Made by a program: the position numbers and the translations under genes | Shown: one piece after another, positions 18,608 through 28,200 of the stretch | Layout of the letters: every line of letters begins with the position of its first letter | Position numbering within the stretch: position 1 is the stretch's first letter | Source of the DNA: Clostridia bacterium | GTDB taxonomy: Bacteria > Bacillota > Clostridia > Oscillospirales > CAG-272 | Assembly: GCA_017462605.1 (NCBI GenBank) | Contig: JAFTQV010000075.1 | Location: 1 to 50,913, forward strand | Direction of reading: 5' to 3' | DNA length: 50,913 nucleotides | Notes under the pieces: model-generated | What the model was told of the DNA's origin: nothing | The model's input: only the letters and a program-made list of their open reading frames with translations | The model's database searches: none

Positions 18608-21136
18608 TTAGTTTGTCTCGTTAAGGCTTACTTCCCAAAGCTTGCTGAGAGGTCCGTTGTAAGGAGTAAGCTCGGATGCGGGAGTAAGAGTGCTTGCGTC
18701 AATTATACTTGTATTGTATGCGAAAAGGTCGCTTCTCTGGTAGGTGGGAAGCTCAACTGCAAGCTCCATAACGATGTCAAGAGCTTCTGCGTAATACTCG
18801 GTTCTCTTCTTCTCGTCAAGAGTTTCTCTTGCAAGGTCGATGATCTCGGAAAGATTTTCAACAAGCTCAAGCTCAGCGTCATACTTGCCGCCCGCATTCT
18901 TGCGGATAGCGCGATAACCCCAGTTAGCGGTAGAGCCTGCGGTGGAGTCAATGTGATATACCTGATACATATCAGGGTCAACGCCTGCGCCCCAAGCTGC
19001 TGCCCAAACGGTAAGGTCTCCGCTGTTAAGTTTTCTAAGAGCATTGATATCGGGCTTGACCTCGATATCGAAGCCGTGCTTATTAAGGATCTCTGCTGCT
19101 CTCTTAAGAGACTGATATGCAGGGTGGTCGGTTGTATCGCCTGCGATGGTGAATACGTAGGAGAGGGTATCTCCGGTCTTGGTGTTGGTATAAATACCGT
19201 CCGAATTCTTGGTATAGCCCGCAGCCTTAACGAGAGCTTCGCTCGTTGCTCCGGTTTCATCAAACTTGTAATACTGACCGTTCTCATCAGCCGCGGTGGG
19301 ATATGCCCACGAAGCCTTGGTCATGGGGCGGGTAATAGCCTGAGAGTAGCCGAAGTAGTAATCAACCGCGTGCTGAGTATTGATCGCGTGCATGATAGCC
19401 TGTCTTACAGCGAGGCTCGGAACCTTTTCCGCGTTGATTCCTATGTAACCGTAACCGTTGGTCATAACAGCGGTACTTGCAAAGCCTTCGCTCCTCTTTG
19501 CGTTAACACTGTCAATGTTCTCCTGCTTGCAGGCAGGCTCAACGAAGTGAACGTCGCCCGAGTAAAGAGCCTCAAGCATAAGGTTGGTGGAAACGACCTG
19601 ATAGTTTACGTACTTGATCTTAACGTCAAACATGAAATGCTCGTTGCGCTCAAAGTAAACGACGTTATTTTCCTTGAATGTACCTTTGGTAACCTTCGAG
19701 GAATCGCCGTTATAGGTAGTTGCTTTGTAAGGACCTGCGCCAACGGGAACGCCGATCTTATCGGGATCCTTTATGACTTCGTCCATGAATTTAATGCTAC
19801 CGAACTCAACTCCAAAGTGTTTCTCGTAGTCAAACGCCTCGATCTGCTCTGCGCTGGAGTAATAGTACATAGGAGCAACGGTAAACGCAAAGTTCCAGAT
19901 AGCCTTGGGGTCAACCTTATTGATGGTGATCTCAAGAACCTCGTTGGTATCGTTGGTAACAGCGCCGTTCTCATCAAGGACGGGAGCCTTGTACTCAACG
20001 TCGTTAACGGTTATGGACTCGGTCTTGTTTACGTACTTGATACCCGAAATGCTCTCGATCTTGGTGGTAAGACCGTCGAAATAATTTTCCTGCTCAAGGA
20101 AGGAGTAGTAGGTAAGAAGCTCGTTTGCAGTATTCCAATAAGTAACGACCTCGTTTACCTTATTGGGGAAATAGCTCTTGTAGATCGCGTCGATAGCCTC
20201 TTCCTCGGTCCAGTTCTTGCTCTTCTCGCCGAGAGAATACTCAAACTTATACTCATCCTTATTCCACTTGATAAGACCCTCATTGTAAAGGAATGCCTCG
20301 GTATCGGTGGTAAGGGTTACCTTGTTGCCGCTCTTATCGGTGAATACGATATCCTGAGCGGTTCCGCGAGCATAGTTATAGTCGGTCTTAAGCTCCTCGC
20401 GGAAATACTTGTCCGCAAGGTTGTAGTCGTCTACTACCGTGCCATAGGTCTCGTCAAACTCAACGAGGCTATTCATGATCTCGGTAAGCTCGGTGATCAT
20501 CTGAGAAGCGGTAACGCTCTGGTTCTTATGGCTGTCATAAACCTGCTCAAGGCAGTCAACAAGTCTCTGAATACGCTCTTCCGCAAACGTGTCAAAGGTC
20601 TCGGAGAAGCCTTCCTGCTCATCCTCGTTCGTGGTCTGAGTACGGTACTCCTTAAGACCTACGATATCGGTAGAGTAAATGGTCGAGCTTCCGTAGTAAG
20701 CGGGATCGAGATATACGTAGAGGTTGAAAAGAACGTCTCTCATAGTAAGGGGAGAACCGTTCGAGAACTTAACGTCGTTCTTAAGAACGAAGCGGTAAAC
20801 TGTCTGATCCGTTACTTTATCGTTGTTGCTGTCAACGGGGATAGCCTCGTAGTCAAGAACTACGCACGCCTCGTTTTCAAGATCCTCGGATACCTTACCG
20901 TTCTTATCAGCGGCAAGCATACCGATCTGAGTCATACCTACTATCGATCCGTCAGGCGCTGAGGACGAATAGAAGGGGTTGAATACGCCGTCAAGCTCCG
21001 ATGTGGAGAGGACGAGACGAGTATTCTCGTTGTCGATCACCGTCTTTTTTCCGCCGCATCCGATGAGAGCTGTCATAGCTCCGAACATCATAACAACGAC
21101 AAGAAAGAGGGAGATCAGTCTTTTTGCTGTTTTCAT
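18608..21136 (-). CDS. oppA: Oligopeptide-binding lipoprotein OppA, oversized
   Basis: This is a family 5 extracellular solute-binding protein anchored as a lipoprotein (lipobox ALIGC, Cys27). It delivers peptides to the OppBC channel. Family signs are LKNDVKFSNGSPLTMRDVLF near residue 120, the late GYGYIGINAEKVPSLAVRQA and the C-terminal LVENLSEIIDLARETLDEKK. At 842 residues it is some 250-300 longer than usual. The extra, mostly helical, sequence is inserted at residues about 165-400, after YLDPAYYGSSTIY. Its ATG follows GGAG and it lies 22 nt after the preceding lipoprotein gene. Oligopeptides released by the upstream surface protease are the likely substrate, by context. Confidence 0.92.
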   Translation of the reverse strand: MKTAKRLISLFLVVVMMFGAMTALIGCGGKKTVIDNENTRLVLSTSELDGVFNPFYSSSAPDGSIVGMTQIGMLAADKNGKVSEDLENEACVVLDYEAIPVDSNNDKVTDQTVYRFVLKNDVKFSNGSPLTMRDVLFNLYVYLDPAYYGSSTIYSTDIVGLKEYRTQTTNEDEQEGFSETFDTFAEERIQRLVDCLEQVYDSHKNQSVTASQMITELTEIMNSLVEFDETYGTVVDDYNLADKYFREELKTDYNYARGTAQDIVFTDKSGNKVTLTTDTEAFLYNEGLIKWNKDEYKFEYSLGEKSKNWTEEEAIDAIYKSYFPNKVNEVVTYWNTANELLTYYSFLEQENYFDGLTTKIESISGIKYVNKTESITVNDVEYKAPVLDENGAVTNDTNEVLEITINKVDPKAIWNFAFTVAPMYYYSSAEQIEAFDYEKHFGVEFGSIKFMDEVIKDPDKIGVPVGAGPYKATTYNGDSSKVTKGTFKENNVVYFERNEHFMFDVKIKYVNYQVVSTNLMLEALYSGDVHFVEPACKQENIDSVNAKRSEGFASTAVMTNGYGYIGINAEKVPSLAVRQAIMHAINTQHAVDYYFGYSQAITRPMTKASWAYPTAADENGQYYKFDETGATSEALVKAAGYTKNSDGIYTNTKTGDTLSYVFTIAGDTTDHPAYQSLKRAAEILNKHGFDIEVKPDINALRKLNSGDLTVWAAAWGAGVDPDMYQVYHIDSTAGSTANWGYRAIRKNAGGKYDAELELVENLSEIIDLARETLDEKKRTEYYAEALDIVMELAVELPTYQRSDLFAYNTSIIDASTLTPASELTPYNGPLSKLWEVSLNETN

Positions 21137-21158
21137 TTTCGTTTAACTCCTTTTATAT

Positions 21159-22265
21159 TTACGATTGTTTATCAACTGTAATATTTGCGGTGAACTCCGA
21201 AACGCCCGAAAGAGCCGAGGTATCGTCCGTATCATTATAATAATAAACCTTTGAGATACAGGGGAATTCTCCGTTATAATCGGTTTTTAAAGTACCCGAA
21301 ACAAAAACCGAGGATACCTTAGCGCCGGCAGTCATATTGACGGCGAGAGCCGCTACCTTTGCGGTTACCTTGATCTTATCGGTGCTTTCCTTGATATCAT
21401 AGAAATTCATGGTGAAGCCCTCAAAGGATACGTTTCTTACAACCGCTTTTGCGCCGAGAGATGAGAATATAGCGCAAGAGGGATTAAGAATGCTCGAGGT
21501 TTTATTCACGGTAAAGTTGGTTACCTTATATCTGTTGCCCTCGAAGATCTGATTGAAGTCGCCCAGGGCAAGCTCCTTGCCCTCGCAATCAATGTTTGCG
21601 GTGAGATATACGTTATCTCCCTTAGCAGCGCTCTTAAGCGCGTCATAGTTATCAACGAGCTTCCATACGCCCTCGATATGCTTTACGTAGACGGGGATAT
21701 CGAGATCAGCTTCTCCGCCGGGGTGGGTGGATGTGAAATCCCATTCGCTCGTGCAGTCGGGATCGCTGTAATATCCTATGCAGGTATGATCCTCACGGGT
21801 ATTTCCGAAATCGCGCCAGTCCTCAAACGCCTCGCCTGCCGAAACGTTGTATGAGCCGAGAGCTACGCTCTTGTCCCCGTTCATATAATAAACGGTGTAC
21901 GTATAATGTATATCCTTCTCCCAGCCTGCGTAAAGAGTGAGATTTTCAACCTCAAACGCGGTGGAAAAATCCCATTTTTCACTTTCCTTACATTCCGCGC
22001 TCGTATACCAGCCCGTGAAATTATAACCGTTTCTCGAGATGGAATAGTTCGGCAGAGTGATGGGATCTATAATATACGTACCGGGGTGATATGCGAAATT
22101 CACCTTGGTATTCGTGCTGGAGGTTCCGTAATTCAGAGTTCCTCCGTTGACCTCAAAGGCTACTATGTTTTTACCCTTAAGGCTATTGCCCGCTGCCGCG
22201 CACCCTGACAGGAGTAGAGTCAGGGCTACGGCAAGAACTGTTATAAAGATCAGTTTCTTTTTCAT
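21159..22265 (-). CDS. Surface lipoprotein with InlB B-repeat-like domains
   Basis: The 368-residue lipoprotein (lipobox LLSGC, Cys22) has two Listeria-Bacteroides (InlB B-repeat-like) modules. The first is NYSISRNGYNFTGWYTSAEC...LTLYAGW (residues about 75-115); the second is weaker, near residues 125-195 (IGYYSDPDCTSEWDF). A GLUG-like segment follows (NRYKVTNFTV, ALAVNMTAGAKVSSVFVSG). Such modules are small beta-grasp folds used in surface binding. The start overlaps the subtilase stop by four bases (ATGA), which implies translational coupling with the protease. It may help tether or present protein substrates; that is inference from position. Confidence 0.8.
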   Translation of the reverse strand: MKKKLIFITVLAVALTLLLSGCAAAGNSLKGKNIVAFEVNGGTLNYGTSSTNTKVNFAYHPGTYIIDPITLPNYSISRNGYNFTGWYTSAECKESEKWDFSTAFEVENLTLYAGWEKDIHYTYTVYYMNGDKSVALGSYNVSAGEAFEDWRDFGNTREDHTCIGYYSDPDCTSEWDFTSTHPGGEADLDIPVYVKHIEGVWKLVDNYDALKSAAKGDNVYLTANIDCEGKELALGDFNQIFEGNRYKVTNFTVNKTSSILNPSCAIFSSLGAKAVVRNVSFEGFTMNFYDIKESTDKIKVTAKVAALAVNMTAGAKVSSVFVSGTLKTDYNGEFPCISKVYYYNDTDDTSALSGVSEFTANITVDKQS

Positions 22266-25200
22266 TGTACACTTCCTTTTTTCTTCTTAAGGAATACGAT
22301 CACAACGACGGCTGCTGCCGCGAGAACAACAACGGATACCGCTACGATAATAACCGCGGTTACCAGGTTGCCGCCATTGTCAGAGCCATTAGGATCATCG
22401 GGAACATCGGGCTCTGTGGGCTCCTCGGCAAAATGATCGGAATAGTTAAGCGAGAAGTCAGGCTCAACGCCCATTGCATTCTTAAGCGCCTCGATCTTGG
22501 TATCAAGAACGGAAGCGTTCTTAACGAGCGCCTTATCCGCATCGCTGAGTCCGAGATAGAATTCTCTCGCATCCTTAACCTTATTGAAGAAGTATTCAGA
22601 ATTAGCTATATCGAAGAGGTGAGCGATCTTGTTCTCCGCTACGCTTACGTTGTACTGGCTGCAAGCCTTATTGTACTTCTCAACGTAAGACTCGTCAACA
22701 AACGCCATCTCATCCTTCTTTTCAACGAGAGCGTTATACGCGTTTATAGCCGCGTCAATAAGGCTCTTATCAAAGCGGTCTGCTGTTTCGGGAAGCTTCC
22801 TAACCGCTTCTATGAAGGATATTGCGTACGGTCCCATAACCGTTCCTGAGTTTTCGGTCTCGCTTGCCTTGAAGTAAGCTCCATAGATCGCCGAATCGTA
22901 TCCGAAGGAATTGGTGGGAATAACGTAGGTAAGTCCTTCTGCCGCCTCACTCGTTACAGTATCAACGAAGTTTCTGTAATTGTAAGGAGGAGTAACGATA
23001 TCATCCTTCATATAATAGTAGTTATACTTGTAAAGCTTATCGAAGCCGGGGTACTGAGATACCGTCGAAGAGCTGATCTCGGGGATCTCACCCGTAAAGG
23101 TTGCCTCAAGAGTGGGCGCATAGTAGGAATTGAATACGACAGTCTTAAGATTTTCGCATCCGAAGAACGCATAGTTTCCGATATGAGTAAGCGAGCCGGG
23201 AAGAATTACCTTTTCAAGGCTTGTATTTCCGTGAACGGCACCGAAGTCGATCCTTACCGTTCCTTCCTCAACCTTGAATTCCTTATCCGTCTTAGCTATG
23301 GGATAGCGTACGAGAACGTATCCCTTTTCGGTAACCAGGTAAAGAACGCCATCCTTAAGCATTACGCCGCCGAGATCCTTGGTATATATCTCGGTATTCT
23401 CTTCCTTGGTAAAGAAAGCTGTAAGGCTTTCGCATCCCTCAAAAGCGCCGTCTCCCACGACTTTAAGAGACGATGTTATCTCAAACTTCTCGATCGCGGT
23501 GTATGCAAATGCCGCAAGACCGACAGTCTCAAGCTTGGGAGCATATATCTCCTTAAGCTTAGCGCATCCGATAAATGCATAATCGTCCGCAGTCTTAAGA
23601 TTAGGAGCTATGACCTTTTCTATGTTATTCTTTCCTTCGGGCTCGGCAAATGCCTGATTGCCAATGAACTCAGCGCTGCTAAGATCGATCTCTGCGGGAA
23701 GCTTGGTATTATATACGCAGCTCTGACCGAAGGTTACGACCTTATCAAGGTTTATCGAAGAAAGAACTTTATCATTATAGAATGCGTATTTGGGAATCTC
23801 CTTAAGATCCTCGCCGAGAGTGACGGTCGTAAGAGCGGTACAGTCTGCAAACGCAGCCTCGCCCATAACGGCAACTCCTGAGATATCTATTTTCTTAAGC
23901 TTTTCGCATCCGCGGAATCCGTAAATTCCTATCTCGCGAAGCTTGGGAGCATCAATGCTCGTTAAGGTTGCCGCGCGGGCGCTGGTATCGCTATAAGGAG
24001 CAAATGCATAGTTTCCAACCTTTTCAAGCTTGGGAGCGGTGACGGTGGTAAGAGAAGTACAGGTTGAGAAGCACGCCTCTCCTATCTCGGTAACGTTGGG
24101 AATATTTACCGCGGTAAGGGATGAGCAGTTAATGAACGCGCCCTTGCCGAGAGCTCCGCTGACGTCTTCAAAATCAAAGCTCGAAAGCTTAGAGCAGAAT
24201 GCGAACGCGCCTTCGGAAACGGTTGCTCCCTCTCCAAGGATAGTAACGGTAGTAAGCGCCGTATCGTTAGCAAACGCGTATTTTCCGATGACAGCCTTCG
24301 CTCCGAGAGTAACAGTCTTAAGGGATTTAGCATCCGAGAATGCGTAATCTCCGATAACAACGCTCTCCGCGCCGATATTTACGGAAGTCAATGCGCTTTC
24401 GGCAAACGCAAGCTCGCCAACGTAGGTTACGTTGCTGAGGTCAATCGACTGAAGCGAGGTGTTGCCAAAGAATGCGGCTCTGCCGATAGACTTGACGCTT
24501 GCGGGAAGAGTGATATTCGAGAGCTTCGTGCAATTTGCAAAGGCGGATGCGCCGATGCTTTCAAGAGCCGAATTGCCCTCAAAGGTAACGGTAGTAAGAG
24601 AAGTATTGGATGAGAACGCTCCGTCCGCGATCTTAGTGACCGCCGCGCCAACGGTGAAGCTCGAAACGGACGCGCCTGGAGTGAGAAGAACAAGAGTCTT
24701 TCCGTCCTTGGTAAAGAGCGCCTTGTTATCAAGCTTATATTTAGCGGAAGCGGAAGCATCAAGCGTAACGCTGCCGACCTTATCGAATATGCTTACGCCG
24801 CCGGAAGTGATGAAGGAATTTTCAGCAAATACGAGAGTTTTAAGTCCCGAGCTGCCGAATGCGGCGTCGCCGATAGTAACGTCACAATCGGGAAGGGTGA
24901 AGCTTTCAAGCGCTGAGCATTCGTAGAACGCGTTATTGGCAATTGCCTCGCAGCCGCCGTCAAACACAACGTCCTCAAGCTTTGCGCAGCCCGAGAATGC
25001 CTCGGCGCCAAGATAGGTTATATCATTCTTGATCTCTACCGACTTAAGCTCGGTGCAGTTCTTGAACGCGGAGTCCGAAATGATATCGCTATATATCACT
25101 ATACTCTCAAGGGGAGTATTTTCAAACATCTTCTCGGATACTCTCGTCTTGGTTCCAAGCTCGACCGAGGTAAGCTTGGAGCAATCCATAAACGCGCCGA

Positions 25201-28200
25201 TTCCCGCAAGGCTGAGCGTCGTAAGCTTGATATCGCTGAATCTTGCGCCCGCAAAGGTATACTTACCTATTGCGTAAACACCCGAAAGATCGGGAACTCC
25301 GATGCCCTCGCAGGTAAGGCTCGTGCATTGATAGAATGCGTAATCGTAAATAGTGTTAACGTTTTCAAAATTCACGTCAACAAGTAAACCGCAGTTTGCA
25401 AAAGCGTACTCTCCGATAGTCTTACAGCTCTCGGGAAGAGTTACCGATGAAAGATTTTCACAGTTATAGAACGCATACTGGTTTATAGTATCAACGCCTT
25501 CGGGAATAACGACCGACGTTACGGTATCGTTGCCGAGAGCATCTCTCTTTTCATCAACATCGTAATAGCCGTTCTCATCCTTTTCGACCTCTCTGTCGTG
25601 AACGAAGTCGTAGTGGCAGAATGCGTATTCGCCTATGTATAAAACTCCCTCGTCATCGGGAATGATAACGTCTCCGCCCTTGCCCTTATAAGCAATAAGC
25701 GTACGGTTTTCAATAACGAACTCACTCTTTACCTCAACCGAGCAACGAGCTGCAAGGAGCGAGGTCTTTCCGTCTACCGCGATCTGAAGGCTGATATTTG
25801 CCGTTCCTTCAGCCTCGGCGGTGACAACACCGTTCTCATCGACCGTTGCTACCTTGGGGTTACTTGACTTCCAGGTCAGAGTGTATCTGTCCTCGGGAAG
25901 GTTCCAGGGCTTAAGATTGTAATTAAGCTGTATCTGCTCCGAGGGATAGAAGGATATTTCGCATTTCTTGCCGAAATAGTTGATAGAATCGGTTCTGCCT
26001 ATTTCGGAGAAATCAATATCGCTGTTGAAGGCGAAGAGAGTATTATAGGATACGAAATCAAGCGCCTCGATCTTGACCTCGCCCGAGGATTCGGGATTCT
26101 TGACCTCATTCTCGGTTACCTTAACAGCTATCTTTTTGGAAAGAGGTACCGTATCTCCGAGTCCGTTTTTGGTCTTCCAGGAATTACCCGTGACCTCTAT
26201 TACGGCAGAGCCTGCCTTAAGAGCCTCGATCTTACCGCCGGAAATCGCAACTACGGACTCATCCGAGGATGTCCAGGTAAGAGCATTGAGGTAATCGCCA
26301 TCGACCGCCTCTTCGCTTCCCTCGCGAACGAAATACTCGGCAAGGTCGAACGTCTCGTTGATATCAAGCGTGATCTCTTCCGACTTGAACTTGATATCTG
26401 TGCTGTCTGTCTCAGGGAAAGGAATGTAAGCAATGCCGCTGTTCATCGCATAGTCATCAATATGAATGGTAAGTCCCTCGGGATCTCCCGAAGCTGCGAT
26501 AGCGTCGAGATAATCGGTTATCTCAAGGGTGACCTTAGTTACCTCTCCGCGGTTCTCCTGATAGATCGGAATAGGATAGTCGCAAAGAGAGGAATAAGTC
26601 TTCTTCATCTCTCCTCTTTCCATTATCTCGTAGACCGCGATGGGACGAAGAGACATAGCGTAGTGATTATCGTAAACGTAAATATCTACGTAATATCTGT
26701 CTTCTTCCTTGCTCTTATCGTATTTGGTATAGAACTTAGCGTCCGTAACGGTGGGAGCCTCGTAATCTATATAGAAGGAGAAGGAGTATGTATCAAGAGA
26801 GTTGCGGTTCTCGCTGTCCCAGTCGAGAACTGCGCTCATAGTGACCTCATAGTGAGAATTATTGCTTCCGAATATCTCATTGGTAGCGTAATCTACCATG
26901 GGGATATCAAAGCGAGAGTAGTAAGGTAGCGGAGCGCCGCCGTAATGCGACTTATAGCAGTTGTATTCGGTATTTTCCCAGACGACCTCGCCCGTTGCGG
27001 TATCAACGATAGTGGTCTTAAGCTCCTTTGCGCCTCTGAGAAGTCCCGCGTATACGCCGTAAATGCCGCTTATCGCATCGTTGAAGTAGGATACCGCAGC
27101 ATGCTCACGGGTTCCGGGAATAACGCTGTATTCGCTCTCATCTACCTCGTAAAGGTACGCGCCGAGAGGAATGATGTAATCGTAGTAGTAAAGTCCGAGA
27201 GGAGTAGTAGCATAATAGTCTGCCTTTATCTTATCGTCCTCGTCGATAGCGTTGTTATGCTTCTCGGTCTCTTCCTCGTAGTAGTCAAGGTCGAAGATAT
27301 GAGCCTCGCCCCAGTCTCCGAAGAATGCAAGGAAGGGAGCGTTCAGGTCAACGCCTTTTTCCTCGGTATTGTCAAAGGTAAGGTAGCCTTCAACGAACAT
27401 ACCGTTCTCAAAGCTTTCGTTTATGTAAGCCTTATCGGCAGCGGAAAGAGTGATCTTTGCCGTTACCTTAGCAGTCTTGCCTGCTTCAACGGTAAGAACT
27501 CCGCCCTCAAGCGTGCCGCCCTCAGCCTTATACTCTGCGGTATTGGAAAGCATATAAGCCATCTCCGCAACGTACTCGGGGTCAGAGGTGGAAACGCTCT
27601 CTGTCATCGCGATATTGCCAAGCTTGTAGCTGACGCTCTTATCGGAAATGTTCTCAAGGTTGATCGTCATTTCGTAGACGCCGCTTCTCGTCGGATCGTC
27701 TCCAAGCTCAAGCTTGGTCTTGCCGAGCTTAGTGCCGTCTTCGTTAAGCACGTAAAGATACGCGGGAGTCGTGGTAGACTTAACTATGTCCGCAATACCC
27801 GCGCCCTGCTTTCTCGGGGAGTAGGGGTTGCCCTTCTTATCAAGAGCGATGGTCGCCGTGGACATGCAAAGCTCGTTGACAAGGTCTCTTACCTCGGTGG
27901 TGCTGAACTCGGGGTACTTTTCCTTAACGTACTGGCGGATAAGAACGGCGATACCGCACATATTGGGCGCCGCCATACTCGTTCCGCTAAGCTCCTCGTA
28001 CTCTCCGCCGGGTATAGCCGAATAAATGTTTCCGCCGTGAGCGGTGACCTCGGGCTTAAGCTTAAGATCGGGAGTGGGACCCCAGCTCGAGAAGTCACTC
28101 ATGAAAGGACCTGCCTCGTTGGAGTAGTCGAATACGACCTTACCCGTCTCAAAAGCCGCCATAGCCTCACCGTCATCCTTACCTATGGAGATAACGGGAA

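Noticed and set aside
18953..20962. 669-codon open frame on the plus strand
   Set aside because: Antisense to oppA, with no ribosome binding site and no recognisable motifs.
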